Positions 44,118 to 55,623 of a stretch of DNA of 64,000 bases are shown one piece after another (position 1 is the first letter of the stretch; each line of letters starts with the position of its first letter). A program made the translations under genes and the position numbers. The notes under the pieces are model-generated. The model was not told the DNA's origin and did not search any database. It was given only the letters and a program-made list of their open reading frames with translations. Location of the stretch: assembly GCA_951217055.1 (NCBI GenBank), contig OX578278.1:19845605-19909604 (forward strand), given 5' to 3'. The stretch comes from Gerris lacustris (taxonomy: Eukaryota > Arthropoda > Insecta > Hemiptera > Gerridae).

Positions 44118-44785
44118 TATATTAAAATCGGTTGAGTAGTTTTTAAGATATGTTGGTTCGTAAATGTTAGGTAGACCGACAGAACGATAGACAAATAAGC
44201 AGACTCGACAACAAAAAAGTTTTCGAATTGTTTGAGACGGATTTCCGTCCAGGAATGTTTGAAATCGGAGTCATTTAAAAAAAAAATAGTCTTCCTATTA
44301 TAGTTATTACTAGATTCATCACGTTCAACTTCGTCTAGTAAATCAAATTCTAAAAAAAAAAAAAAAAATCTTGAAGAGAAAATATGTTACTTTTGTAATG
44401 TGTTATAAAATATTTAATTATAATTTAAATTTTAACGTGTATAGTACAATAATTGTGCGTCAATGTGTAGACCAATGCTAGTTGCATAAGTGTATAACAC
44501 ATAATTATGTTAAAAGTATTCTATGAAGGATTGCAATTAAAGGCCTGAAGATGCCTCAAGAGAGGGTGAAGTATCGTACATTTATTAGTACCCGTTTTTA
44601 TTTAATTAATGCCCTATACACCAAAAAATAAGATAATAAAATGGTTAATGTAAGACTAATATTTCTTGATGTCTGAAAAATATTTCCGTCTACGGACTTT
44701 TAAAATCGAAGACATAAAAAAAAAATTCGTTCTTCAGTACGATCACATAGCTTCCGTTATCACCTTCGGTAAGTTTGGAATAAAA
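44118..44785 (+). repeat. broken family A tail pieces
   Basis: 44118-44275 (GGTTGAGTAGTTTTTAAGATATG, GACGGATTTCCGTC) and 44655-44785 (ATTTCCGTCTACGGAC, ACGATCACATAGCTTCCGTTA) are both A tail sequence. Between them at 44541-44575 lies CTGAAGATGCCTCAAGAGAGGGTGAAG, of the form found in the hairpin elements, suggesting a hairpin-element fragment inserted here. Confidence 0.6.
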
Positions 44786-44789
44786 ATAT

Positions 44790-47700
44790 AGAGTTTAGCT
44801 AAACAAAGAAACAATCAACAACAGTTATTGAAATGAATATTAAACATTGACGATGCAAAGAAGATTAAGGAGAAACAACGCTAAAACTGTTTAATCGATA
44901 TAACCGTTGGTTAAGAAACATCGTTTTCATAAAAACGATAAGGTTTGTTTTGCTGCTACATTCTAATTAAAACAAATATTTTTTGCAACGAAGGGTGATC
45001 TTCCTTGACTAAAGAACATTTAGAATAAGGAACATCATCTCTTCTAGGTAAAAAAAAATCTAGTTTATACTTTGAAAAAGGATATTAATTTGTCCGAAAA
45101 GGGCGGTAAATCTAAAATTTTGATTTACTATTGACTGCCCCTCAATTGTTTGGCACTTCTTCAGAATGTTACTTCCCTCATAAAAAACAGAAGGGAGTAA
45201 CAATCTAAAGGAGGTTTACGGAATGTTCTTCTTTAGACTATTACTCTCCTTTATAAAAATATAAGTGTCATATTCCATTGCCCCAAAGTATATTGGAGCT
45301 TTTTTTGTCTCAATAGTTATAATCAATCCTAATAATCCACAAATTTAGGTCAATTTTAATTTTATCTATAGTAACTCCCTTTACACTGATGGCTTTCTAA
45401 GGCTTAAATTATTTTCTTTTATGTATCCTATTAAATTCCTTTAATTAAAGAATACAATTTATATTATATCACATTAAATCAGTTTAAAAATAGATAATAC
45501 TTTTAAAAAATTAAGAAATTTATTGAATTAAAAGGGTAGATAATAATCATTGTTTAATTACTAATGAAGATCTTTAGTAAAGAATAGACACTTTAAGGAA
45601 GGAAAGGAACATCTTGACCGATACTCATTATTCATTGAATTTTATCAAAGAGGTATTTTCCGGTTATAACAAGAAATTCCCCTTTAACTTGGAATAACAA
45701 GGCTCAACTCGATCTAAATACAAGACTTATCTTAAGCCTTCTCTCAGATTACTCTATAAATATTTTATTAAAAAACTTAAGCCTCCTCTCTCCACTTCCC
45801 TCTCTTAACTTAAGGTTTTCCTTATCAAAGAGAATAATCGATTTGATAACGACGATATCGGGAATTTTCGGAGTAGATTGAAAGGAAAACTGGGAGAGAG
45901 AAAAAACTGAAATGCAAACTCTACGACCTGAAGCAAAGTCAATGTTTGTCTTCCATCAGCTATAAGGTAAAGCCCAAAAGGGAAAAAAAGGTTTTGAATC
46001 TTAAAAAATCAATTCTAATTCAAGATTCAAACGAAAAAAAACCCCAGATAGTTGGCTCAAAAGTAAGCTTTTTTTTCTTCATATTTTCCCGATTTTATTT
46101 TGTACGATCCTTATTTTAAAAATACACAAGACCTCGTTTGATGATCCTTTTAGGTGTTAATGGTTATAATAGCTTTACTTAAATAGAATAATTAAAAATT
46201 AAATTCAAAATAAATAAAAAAGGAAACTTAACTTTAACTTTTATGAATGCGTGCGTGAATAAAGCTTCACTTACATTAAAATCACTTTTTTATGATCCAT
46301 GTGTCTGTATTTGGATTCGGAACAAATACAGACAATTTATCTGTAATTTAACGTCAATTTTAATTTTAATTTCTGTAAAACAACTGCTGGTAACCAATTT
46401 ACTAATCGTGGCGTGTGCCACTTATAGTTTATTTTTTCATATTATAATGCTCGTTCGTTAAACCTATCTTTTGTTCGTATTAATTTATTTTCTTTTATAA
46501 GGTGGTCCTTTGGGTATATATATATATATATATATTTCCTTCAATTCAGACATAAAGTTTTTGGTAATCATTCTTCTTAGATCCTCATATAAGGTGTGAA
46601 CCCTATGAGCCTAACAATATTTTTATACTTAAAAGATCGGGGAAAAGTGTGGTGACTTTTATATATTTATATAAGTATAGTTTTATTATTTTAATTCAGT
46701 TAGGGGAGATCTCCATTTTATGTTAAGCTAGGGAGCTTTCATTTTTTCTATCTTTAATTACAATTATTTTTTTATTTTAATTTAACCTTCTGGTTTAACT
46801 CCTTTCCTCTTATCATCTGCAGAGGCCGGGTTTGGTCATTTATAAACCCTGGTGACCATATACTTTATATTTATCTTGGTAAGTAAGACCTCTATAGAAA
46901 AATGACCTGGCGCTAAATTTTATTTATAACCCACTCCTAACCGTCTGTGTCGGAAAACCATCACAGGTTGCCATATTGCCATATGCCATAAATTTAGTTT
47001 GGAACCAACTTTCTCACGTTTGAATGAACCTTCCCGCCCTCTACTCTCTTGTTTATATTTTTGATTTAATTTTACGAGTTATCTATTTACAAAATAAATA
47101 ATGAATGTACACATGTTTTTAATTTTCAAACTATCCTTTTATAAAGTTAGTGTTGTATTTTAATTAATATATTCGGCTTTGTTAATAACCTGAACGGGAC
47201 AATGGAAAAGTCCACAAGGAAAGAAGGGTGGGGTAAAACACTGAGTAACGTCTCCACAACTTCAAGAATGTATTTGTATCTATATAGCCAAAATACGCGT
47301 AAAAACACATGCTATGAACCCACCTTAGCCCTTTTGGTAACATCGATACCTACATGTGATAAACGACAAAAACGAGAGAAGAAAATAACTATTCAATTTT
47401 ATTTAAAAATAGTTTATATAATATCATCATTCATTTTTTAAAATAATTTTTTAAACATTAGAACATCTATAATTTTATAAGTTCACATACATTTTGTTTT
47501 AGTCTTTTGTACCAAAAAAACATTGTCCCAATGAAAAAAGAACTTATGAATATTTCTCGCGAAAAGTTGAAGTCACACAAAAAATAAACATGTTTACATG
47601 CTTTACCCTTTAAAAAACTCTACAATAAATCTTCATTTATCCCTATTTTTTTTCGTAAAAAAAAAGAAAAGAAGTGACAGAAGAAGACAAAAAGCCTACA

Positions 47701-48190
47701 CATGTTTGAACATATTACATATCAGTGTGACGGAGTGGGGGAAAGTAGTAGATTTAACAAAGCGTTTTACCGCTAGAGCGCAGGAGCTATCAGACTACTA
47801 TCCGCGACCCCCGTTACAGAACGACTATCTCTATATCCCCTCGGGCGCAGCCTCCTTATCACTACATACATATATTACATTGATAACAGGACCCTCTCTG
47901 CAACAAACAAAATACAACTTTTTTTGTTACCCCTTCAACATACAAAAACATTTTTATTTCTTTTGCTCTTTTTATATATACTTTCATCTCCACAAAAAGT
48001 TAGGATATGTGTGTGTGTGTAATATATAAAATATGGATAAAAAGTAAAATTATATTTAATATGAAAATACAAGTATTAATTAAATAAATTAACAAAAACA
48101 TAAAAGAATATCATACTAAAATATAAGCCTTTAACGACATAATATAAATTACATTAAAATAGATTATATTGTTTAAAAGCTATTTAGAAA
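44790..48190. other. no gene recognised
   Basis: About 3.4 kb of unassigned AT-rich DNA with a short (TA)n at 46517-46535. Frames at 46243-46461, 47202-47441 and 47598-48029 lack recognisable domains. 47740-47880 is GC-richer (CGGAGTGGGGGAAAGTAG) but is not flanked by clear splice sites. Possible satellite-like scraps occur near 45035 and 45262. Confidence 0.45.
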
Positions 48191-49240
48191 ATCGATGCCA
48201 ACAAGTAAAAGTAATTGATCGGTTGATAAACCATTGAATGTAACTTTCGGTACTCCTCAGGGTACTGTAATAGCTTGCTTGCTCTTCCTGATTTACTTAA
48301 ACGACCTACTAAAAGCAAATGGTTCTTCTAAATCAATCATGGTTCTTCTCATGTACAGTTTCTTTCAAGTTAGACTGTCTGCCGACAAATCTGTAATGAT
48401 TTTCTACCAAGCTCTAGTCTTGTCCATTTTGAACTGTGACTTATCTTGGGGTATGACAGCCTATTCACACATCCAACCAGTAACAATTGTTCAAAAAGCC
48501 ATGATAAAGATAGCCATGGGAAAAAAAAGGAAATCCCTCAAACCTGACACTCTCGATTTGAAAGTACTGTCAGTTAAAACTTCGTATCAGAAAGCAGTTT
48601 TTATCAAAATACTAATTAATAGGTGACAGACTCATCTAAAGATGCTGGTACCACGGACTCAACAACTAAAAATCGGGGAATAAAACCCGGCCTCTCTCCG
48701 TCCGCGTTTAAAGCTATTTTCTCGGGAACTAAATTTTTCCCGGGAAAACGGCATATATCCTTAGATTGGTATTTAAATGGACTAAATTTTAGAATTGTTT
48801 TAATAAAAATGGTCGGAACCGTTCGAGAATCGATAAATAACAGTTTCTAAGAGTTTTGGGGGGTGGCACCTCCAAATTAAGAGCTAAAATTAATTTCTCA
48901 ATTTCACCTCGAGGTATGATTTTTCTAAACATGTATGCCAAATTTCGTCATCGCCCAATAATTTAGGCTCCAGATGTCTGCACTGACAGACGACAGACGA
49001 TAGACAGAAATTTTTTAAAAAAACAGAAACACTTTTTTGAATCAGGGGACCTCAAAACGTGTAAATCCATCAAAATCTCAAAATTGAATTTTAATGCCAT
49101 CACGATATTTATATGAGAAAGTAAAAAACAACACGCTATATACCTTGGACCAATTAATTATAACAAACTACCAACAGAACTTAGGCGAATTACTAACATT
49201 AACACTTATATAATATACAAAATAATGAATAAACTATATT
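48190..49240 (+). pseudogene. LINE reverse transcriptase remnant, deleted and interrupted
   Basis: 48234-48626 reads NVTFGTPQGTVIACLLFLIYLNDLL (RT block before the catalytic box), then jumps over the missing FADD region to LVLSILNCDLSWGMTAYSHI and IVQKAMIKIAMGKKRKS, a C-terminal block seen in CR1/Jockey-group LINEs. After the B repeat at 48645-49130 the same protein resumes as IYLGPINYNKLPTELRRITN to a stop at 49240, followed by an A-rich tail. Internal deletion plus insertion make it inactive. The clade is not fixed; it is not the same family as the 37 and 41 kb remnants. Confidence 0.8.
48640..49130 (+). repeat. family B repeat inserted in a LINE
   Basis: From about GGTGACAGACTCATC to TATGAGAAAGTAAAA, with GGGGGTGGCACCTCC, GAGCTAAAATTAATTTCTC, CGCCCAATAATTTAGGCTCC and GGGGACCTCAAAACGTG. 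It divides the LINE frame between ILINR and IYLGPI, so it is younger than the LINE copy. The boundaries are accurate to about 10 bp. Confidence 0.8.
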
Positions 49241-49390
49241 AATAAAAATATGTATGTAAATATATATATTAAAAAAAAATAAAATAAAAATAAAAATGCA
49301 CTAAATTGAGAGACAGAGGTGCTGCGACACCTACTGAGGAATCTCACAAATAATATTGTTTATTTTTTAGATCCTTAAACAATTGTTATT

Positions 49391-49690
49391 ATAGGAATAA
49401 CACAAACAGTCTCTCCACGTAAGTTGAAGCTTCAGCAGCAGCTCTCATCCTTCAAAAGGCCATCATCAGTGCCTATTGCGGAAGAAAAAGTAATTAAAAG
49501 AAAATTAATAAAAAGAATTTAGTGAGTGACGAGTCTACTTCATGTCGGAGATCGACGAGAGAGTCTCTATTAATGTAACTTTTTTCTTCAGCAATAGGCA
49601 CTGATGATGACCTTTTGAAGGCTGAAAGCTGCTTTGGCTATAATCAATTTTTTAAATTTACGTGGAGAGACTGTTTGTGTTATTCCTTTA
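49391..49690. repeat. long-hairpin element
   Basis: Outer arms GGAATAACACAAACAGTCTCTCCACGTAA and its inverse (49391-49420, 49659-49688), then inner arms around AAGGCCATCATCAGTGCC / GGCACTGATGATGACC (49449-49485, 49591-49625). The right arm has CTGATGA, a short stem and GAAAGC in the spacing of a hammerhead core, but the helix I strands do not pair. No protein frame. Confidence 0.72.
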
Positions 49691-50326
49691 AGATGACCTC
49701 CATAGACGCTCCCATATCTTGCATTTGTTACTATTATAGTTCTTTTTGTATAATTTTAATTGTACTTCTCTTTTTTTTAAGCGGAATAAAGAATATTTAT
49801 AATTATTATTATTATAAATATATTATCATAAAGTCAATATGAGTTAAGAACGCATTTTTTAAAAAAAACATAAAACCTTGAACCATTTTATCAACTTTTA
49901 AAATGGTAGTTTTAAATCGTGATAATTACCAGTTTTCGGGCGATAAGTTAAATAATTTTAAAATAGTTAAACACACGAGAGCTATTACGCAGACTAAAAG
50001 TAATTCACTTTAGTTTTGCTTTAGAAGCTATTAATCAAGTAAACGGCTTTAGGGTAACATTAAACGGTCATTTGACTTCCTAAGTACGGAGCACATAACG
50101 CTAGTGTCATTTAAAACAAACTTTATGTATAAATTGTGGCTTTAAACATCTATAGAGAGTTTAACCAAGGATCAAAGAAAGATTATTGCAATGAGAAAAA
50201 AAAAATCATTTTTATATTATGTATTCATAACCTCATTTTAATAGCTTATAAAACATTTTAAACATGAATCCTCTTTCGCTAATTAAAAAACAAAAACAAA
50301 AAAAAACGGACCAAACAAAACTTTCT

Positions 50327-50330
<4 letters not shown>
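49691..50330. other. no gene recognised
   Basis: AT-rich unassigned DNA. Confidence 0.45.

Positions 50331-50413
<83 letters not shown>
50331..50413 (+). repeat. (TA)n microsatellite
   Basis: About forty TA units. Confidence 0.97.
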
Positions 50414-50415
<2 letters not shown>

Positions 50416-50429
50416 ATAATGTTTATAAT

Positions 50430-50760
50430 CCTATAACATCTCATTTAATTGATTAAATTTTAAAATTGTTCATCGTGTGGTTGTTTACTTATTGTTTTCG
50501 ATTTTTGACAAACAATTTTTTTAATCAATATCTCGGGGTAGATATTTTCCCGGAAAACGACTTACATTGTTAGATTTGTATTTAAAAGGACTAAATTTTA
50601 TCATTTACTCGTATATATTAATTTTATACGTTTATTCAGAGATTTTGAGGGGGCTGTTTATAAAATTTTATCAATTTTTCACTTAGGGGTATGATTTATC
50701 TGAACGTGCATACCAAAAATAATTAAATTCGGCTCAGTAGGTTAGGCTTCACTAAATGTT
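50430..50760 (+). repeat. family B repeat
   Basis: AACATCTCATTTAATTGATTAAAT, AATATCTCGGGGTAGA, TTAGATTTGTATTTAAAAGGAC and CGGCTCAGTAGGTTAGGCTTC, in the B order. The tail is replaced by the duplication starting at 50755. Confidence 0.72.
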
Positions 50761-51445
50761 GATGTTTTTTAACAAAATGGCACGGAACATACTTTCATTT
50801 GATACCCCACTCAAAATTTAAAAAAAAATATTTTTTTCCCCATGATAGGAATTAACTGCCATCTTGGATTTCCAGTAAATCAGATCAAACTGCTAATCTT
50901 ATTTTTTCTATGACCCAGCAAACCGCACATGTTGCATATTTTCCTATATTTTTAGTTACAGCGGAAATACGATTTTAGAGGGGGGGACACACAAAATGTT
51001 GAGGTTTTATGACAAAATGGCGCAAAAAACTAAACACTACCCACAAGTGGTATATATATTTGTAATCTACTCGTCAATACCTTTCATTTGAAACCCCACT
51101 CAAAATTTTAAAAAAATATTTTTTCCTCGTGATAGGAATTAGCCACCATCTTGGATTCCCAGTAAATCTGACCAAACTGCTAATCTTATTTTTTCTATGG
51201 CCCAGCAGACCGCACATTTTGCATATTTTTTTAATATTTTTAGTAACAGCGGAAATACGATTTTAGAGGGGGGGGGGGGGGGGGGGGGACACGCAAAATT
51301 TTGATGATTTTTGACAAAATGGCGCCGAAAATTAAGCACTTTCCCTAAGTGGTATATATATTTGTAATCTACTCTTCAATACCTTTCATTTGATACCCCA
51401 ATCAAAATTTAAAAAAAAAAAAAATTTCGCGCGACGTGAATTATC
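50755..51445 (+). repeat. ~300-bp tandem duplication, 2.3 units
   Basis: Units begin near 50755, 50993 and 51296 with AATGTTGATGTTTT / ATGTTGAGGTTTT / TTTTGATGATTTTTG and share TTTCATTTGATACCCCACTCAA, ATAGGAATTA-C-CCATCTTGGAT, GACCCAGCAAACCGCACAT and GCGGAAATACGATTTTAGAGG. The first unit lacks about 60 bp. Each ends in a G run. Confidence 0.88.
51266..51288 (+). repeat. poly(G) run
   Basis: Roughly 22 consecutive G residues, where the neighbouring duplicate at 50979 has only about 7. This shows expansion within one unit, or an assembly artefact. Confidence 0.9.
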
Positions 51446-51559
51446 CGCCATTTTGAATTTGAGCAGCTATAATTGTGAGTTCTCTATATTTTTCCTGTGT
51501 GTGCGTCAATACGATCTTTAATACTGGAAAGTTTCATGTTTTTATCTCTTTTTGTTCAA

Positions 51560-51655
51560 GAGTTATTGGAACCGTACAGTACAGGGTGACAGACAGACAG
51601 AGGAACGAAACTATAAGGGTTTCTTTTTTTTGGTTTTACCAACGAAACCCTAATA
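51560..51655 (-). repeat. end of a dispersed repeat
   Basis: GGTGACAGACAGACAGAGGAACG...GGTTTTACCAACGAAACCCTAAT is the inverse of 15706-15785. AGGGTTTCGTTGGT is probably a repeat terminus. The preceding 300-bp duplication may be the interior of the same element. Confidence 0.6.
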
Positions 51656-51719
51656 AAAAATCAATCAGATTTCTTAAAAACAACTATAAATAGTAATGTT
51701 CTATTAGTGAAACTTTTTA

Positions 51720-52110
51720 CTTTTCCTCACCTATGATAGGAAAAGTATTGTTTTCACAAAACATTTTTATTTCTAGATTTCAACTGAATTATCCATTTTG
51801 GGTGATTTTAAGACCTCCTGAGTGGTTTTCAGCATGACGTCTGTCTGTGTGCATGTATGTGTGTATGTATGTATGTGTATGTAGCTCCCATGGTACTTCC
51901 CCCAAAGAGTTGAAACTTAGCTGTGCGACCCGAAAATCAACATTATCCGCAATCTTGAACCCAGTTTGCTGAGTCAGCAAAAAGTTTAAAAAATCGAAAT
52001 GTGGTCCGATCGAGTAGAAATTTGGCACGAATGTACCTCTCTGTATGACTAACAAATCCACTAAATTTAATTTCGATATTGGCCGCCATTTTGAAACATT
52101 GACGGTTAAT
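51720..52110. repeat. probable dispersed repeat
   Basis: TATGTATGTGTATGTAGCTCC, a simple GT/AT tract, and phrases such as GAAATTTGGCACGAATGTACC and GGCCGCCATTTTGAAAC are typical of non-autonomous repeats. 63090-63220 shares only the CCATG/TATGTATG style. No second full copy lies in the window. Confidence 0.4.
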
Positions 52111-52384
52111 AATATAATGAAAGTATAAATACGTTTTTGACTTATAAAATATCGTTGGAACCGGTAAAAAAATAAATAGTAAAAAATAAAAGAATCTATG
52201 AAATTCCATTAATTAATTTAAAAGTTAAAAGTGAACATAATTATTAATTAGTGCGACACTTTTGTTAAACGTCAAAGTTTGTTTACATCTGTTAAAATTC
52301 CAGCAAAATTCAAATAATTAAATAAATTAAAATAATGTATAAGTACAATTTAAAAAAAAATTAAAAAAAAAAAAAAATGATAAT

Positions 52385-52515
52385 AAAATAAAACCAGTTA
52401 GTTCAAAAGGTCACCCATCCAAGTACTGACTACGCCCAATAGTGATTCCTCCTGCAGCGAAGCAGCATGAGAGGCCACTTTAGTGGCCTCCAAAGTGAGG
52501 AAAAGTTCCAAGGAA
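52385..52515 (-). repeat. 5S rRNA-derived sequence (SINE3-like or pseudogene)
   Basis: On the minus strand 52408-52439 reads TTGGGCGTAGTCAGTACTTGG then ATGGGTGACC, the highly conserved internal control region (box C side) of eukaryotic 5S rRNA, with two changes. The 5' half of 5S is not recognisable; it is replaced by a GC-rich stretch containing the hairpin GAGGCCACTAAAGTGGCCTC. The 3' side runs into an AT- and T-rich tail. A SINE3-type 5S-headed SINE or a chimeric pseudogene fits; it is not a functional 5S gene. Confidence 0.6.
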
Positions 52516-52519
52516 CCCC

Positions 52520-53635
52520 GAACCCGATTTTTTTTTTATATAAATTATTCATCTAATTGAGTAATAGAATAATAGAATAGTAAAGTAGTAGTAGTATTTG
52601 AATAATAGAATTACTAAACATTAGAATTGGGGAGTAGAGTGATTTTGGTGGGGATACACTTGCGCATTCGTCCCGATTGAGCATGCGTTCCCGTTCGGCA
52701 TAAGAGGAGGGGTCGCATGACCACGCACCACATGAGCAATAAGCCATCGTGTTCGGACCTTAGAAGGTTACATTCAGTCAAACAATTACAATAAAAGTGG
52801 TGTACGTTTGCTGGGAATTCTTTTAGTTTAATCTAAAACTGTTCTTTACTGGTCACTGCAACTACAACATAAATGTGCAACTTAAACATTAATGTGCAAC
52901 TAAAACATTAATATGCAAATAGATCATTCATGTGCAAAGAAAAGGGTTTGAGTAGAGGAAGTACATAAAATAGAAGAATTTAACCATGAAAAAGGAGGTC
53001 CCAGAAGTATGAAATACAATATAAATGTAACATGTAATGTAATAAAAGACCTGAGGAATGCTTCATTGCAGCGATACAAGATGTATTTTTATATAGTGCA
53101 GAAGTAAATTATGATACGGTAAGTTCGTGGATTGTGTTTTATCAAAGTAGTTGCAGTGTGTTTTTATGCAATAACCACATTATAAGCTAGCGAAATTTTA
53201 TAAAGAGAAAAACTATACAGTTGTTGTATTACCGTTTCCTGAAATGGCAGTATTAATTCAACACAGCTGCAAGCTTGTATTTTTATAGGATTTTTTGTCT
53301 AAAGTACAATTTAAATCTAATGTCATGTAAAATTAAATTTTAGTTCCACCTTATTTTTCTAGCAGTGGAGTCACTTGATTAATATAAAGAAAGACTGCAA
53401 GCCATTACATTTGGGATTAGAACAGTTTACTCGTATATAACAAAATAAACCCTTTTTAAGGCGTGGGACTCGGAAAGATATACCCTGGAGATTACATATC
53501 AACAAAACTCAGACAATAGCGCAAGATCTAGTTTCCTTAATATGTCTCAAGACACTTTACTTTCTTAAAGTTGCTAACAGGCTGCGTTTAAAGCCACTCA
53601 GTGTCATAGAAAAGATTTTCCACTCTTTGCAGTTG
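52520..53635. other. no gene recognised
   Basis: A patch at 52620-52760 is GC-richer (GCGCATTCGTCCCGATTG) but without a domain. ATTAATGTGCAACTAAAAC-type short repeats occur at 52870-52940. Confidence 0.45.
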
Positions 53636-53639
53636 CTGG

Positions 53640-54295
53640 CCAATTAAATTGTCCCTAAGCAAGTAGCTGATTCACGTTGCTGCCATTGGAGGCTGCGTTC
53701 ACCAGGTGCCTTTAGGTTTTCCTCATCTCCGGCATCCTTGAGGATTCCAGTCGAGGGTTTGCCTACATAAACTTCAGCATCCTTATGCGCATGGTATGTC
53801 CAAGCCATCTCCATTTTCTCTCCCGGATCTCAATTTCAATGGGTCTTTGGTGGCTTCCACGAAGAAGTTCTATGTTCGTAATCCATCGGTCCAGCCATCA
53901 TCATATTTTGTGAATTCAGCAGAAGGAATTGTTTATAAATACCTGTAACTTTGCTTTGCGTTCAACTGATACAAGCCATGTCTTGCATCCATAAAGCAAT
54001 ACAGATTTTAAATTTGTGTTAAAGAAACGTAATTTGGTGTTATTGCCAAAGCAGAAGGAGTGCCAAAATGACACCTATAGTGCTGCGAAGGTCGCTTTTG
54101 CTTTTCGAATCCTCGATGCAATGTTCAAGTCAAGCACCATCTTGGGTGATCTGAAAGCTAAGGTATATAAATGATTCCACATTCTCGATAACATGACCCT
54201 CGGATCTAAATCTCCTTTTATGATCCATATTAACTTTAAGACATTTTGTCTTATTAAGATTAACATTTTGGGCACGGCCTTTGAAGATCTGTCTT
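53640..54295 (-). pseudogene. LINE ORF2 C-terminal remnant
   Basis: Minus-strand frames, in order with several breaks, give LDLNIASRIRKAKATFAAL (54075-54140), TKLRFFNTNLKSVLLYGCKTW, LQVFINNSF, RPIEIEIRERKWRWLGHTMR and ANPRLESSRMPE. This is the region downstream of the RT catalytic core in a widespread LINE group (SRI-KA-ATFA-L, SVLLYG-E-W, I--RKWRW-GH-LR). More than five stops or frameshifts; ancient. Confidence 0.82.
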
Positions 54296-55618
54296 AAGAC
54301 AAGGGGCACTAAAAAATGTTATCTTCCCAATAAATCTTTTTAAGACAAGATTATCACAAAAAATTAGGAACTTATAAATAAATATTCTTAAAACGCGATT
54401 ACCTCCCAAAGTTATAATCTCCAGAAATCTCTACAAGACACGATTAGTACCAAAAGTTTCACCCTCTAGAATACTCTTTCACATCCTCAAAAATGATTAC
54501 CATAAAAATTTAGAACCTCTAGACTCTAGAATATAACTTTTCAAGATCTACACACAGATCTTAAAGTGGAGCTGAAGTAAATTACAATTACTTAAATTTA
54601 ATCTTCACTTTTATAAATTGTGGTAATTAAACTGGACAAATTAAATATTAATTACTATTATTATTAAATAAAAATATTAAAAGTAATTACTTAAAGATAA
54701 AAAGATAATACCTTTAGAGTACAATAGTTAATAAAAAAAGAGAATAAAATGATGAAATATTAGGTTTAAGTAGTCTTTGGTGAAAAGTATTAAAAAAATA
54801 TTTTATTGCTTGTTAAAATGACATATATCTTGGCCAAAGAGAAAAAAAATTGATTGATTACATTTTTCCTCAGCTTTCCTTTATTTTTTCCAGAAAAGCG
54901 GGTTATTAAAAAAGTTGTGTAATAGCCAAGTTGGTGGTGAGGATAACATTATAATGGATGACAATACCTGAGCCTTCCAGCCCTCCAGTCAAACTCTAAT
55001 TAAAAACTTTTATACTCATTAAGATTTATCGCTTTAAAATATTATTAATTAATAGAGAGGATGAGGCTCAGGCCCGGTTAAATTATTAAACAATTCTTGC
55101 CATTAATACAATAAGTTAAAACTGTAACTCAGATAAAATAACAGGTCTCGTTAAGTTATAAAATATAAACTAATTTTATATCTAAAAACAAACAACTCCT
55201 ACTACAAAATATCCAGGTTCAACAATAAAAGTTTTGAAATCGCAGATCTGTTGTCGTTGAATTGAAACAGAGAAATAAGTCTCTTCATCAAAAGTTATTT
55301 TTATTTTATAAGCTTAATTAAAAGCCATCATTAAAACCTAACGTAACCTTAACTTAATATATTTATATAACCTAAATGAAAAAATTTCATTTTAAGTCCT
55401 GATGAGTAGAAATATAACAGGAAGATATCCTCGTAATATTTTTTATAGTAAAATATCTATTTACTCCCACGCTTTATCAGCGTTTAAGTTCTTCAAAGTG
55501 TGTTAAAATATTACGTGCTACATGCGTAGTTGTATTTGTTGCTTTATTTACATCTAAGTACTTAATTTAGGACCCTGCCAAATTTAGGACACAGAATGTA
55601 AATATAAAGGGTCAAATG
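54296..55618. other. no gene recognised
   Basis: AT-rich unassigned DNA. No RNA gene or splice-flanked coding block was found. Confidence 0.45.
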
Positions 55619-55623
55619 CTAAA

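Noticed and set aside
47598..48029. 143-codon plus frame
   Set aside because: Low-complexity start and end with a short GC-richer middle; no homology recognised and no matching splice sites.
49602..49632. Functional hammerhead ribozyme
   Set aside because: Core letters fit but helix I strands do not pair; kept only as a low-confidence finding.
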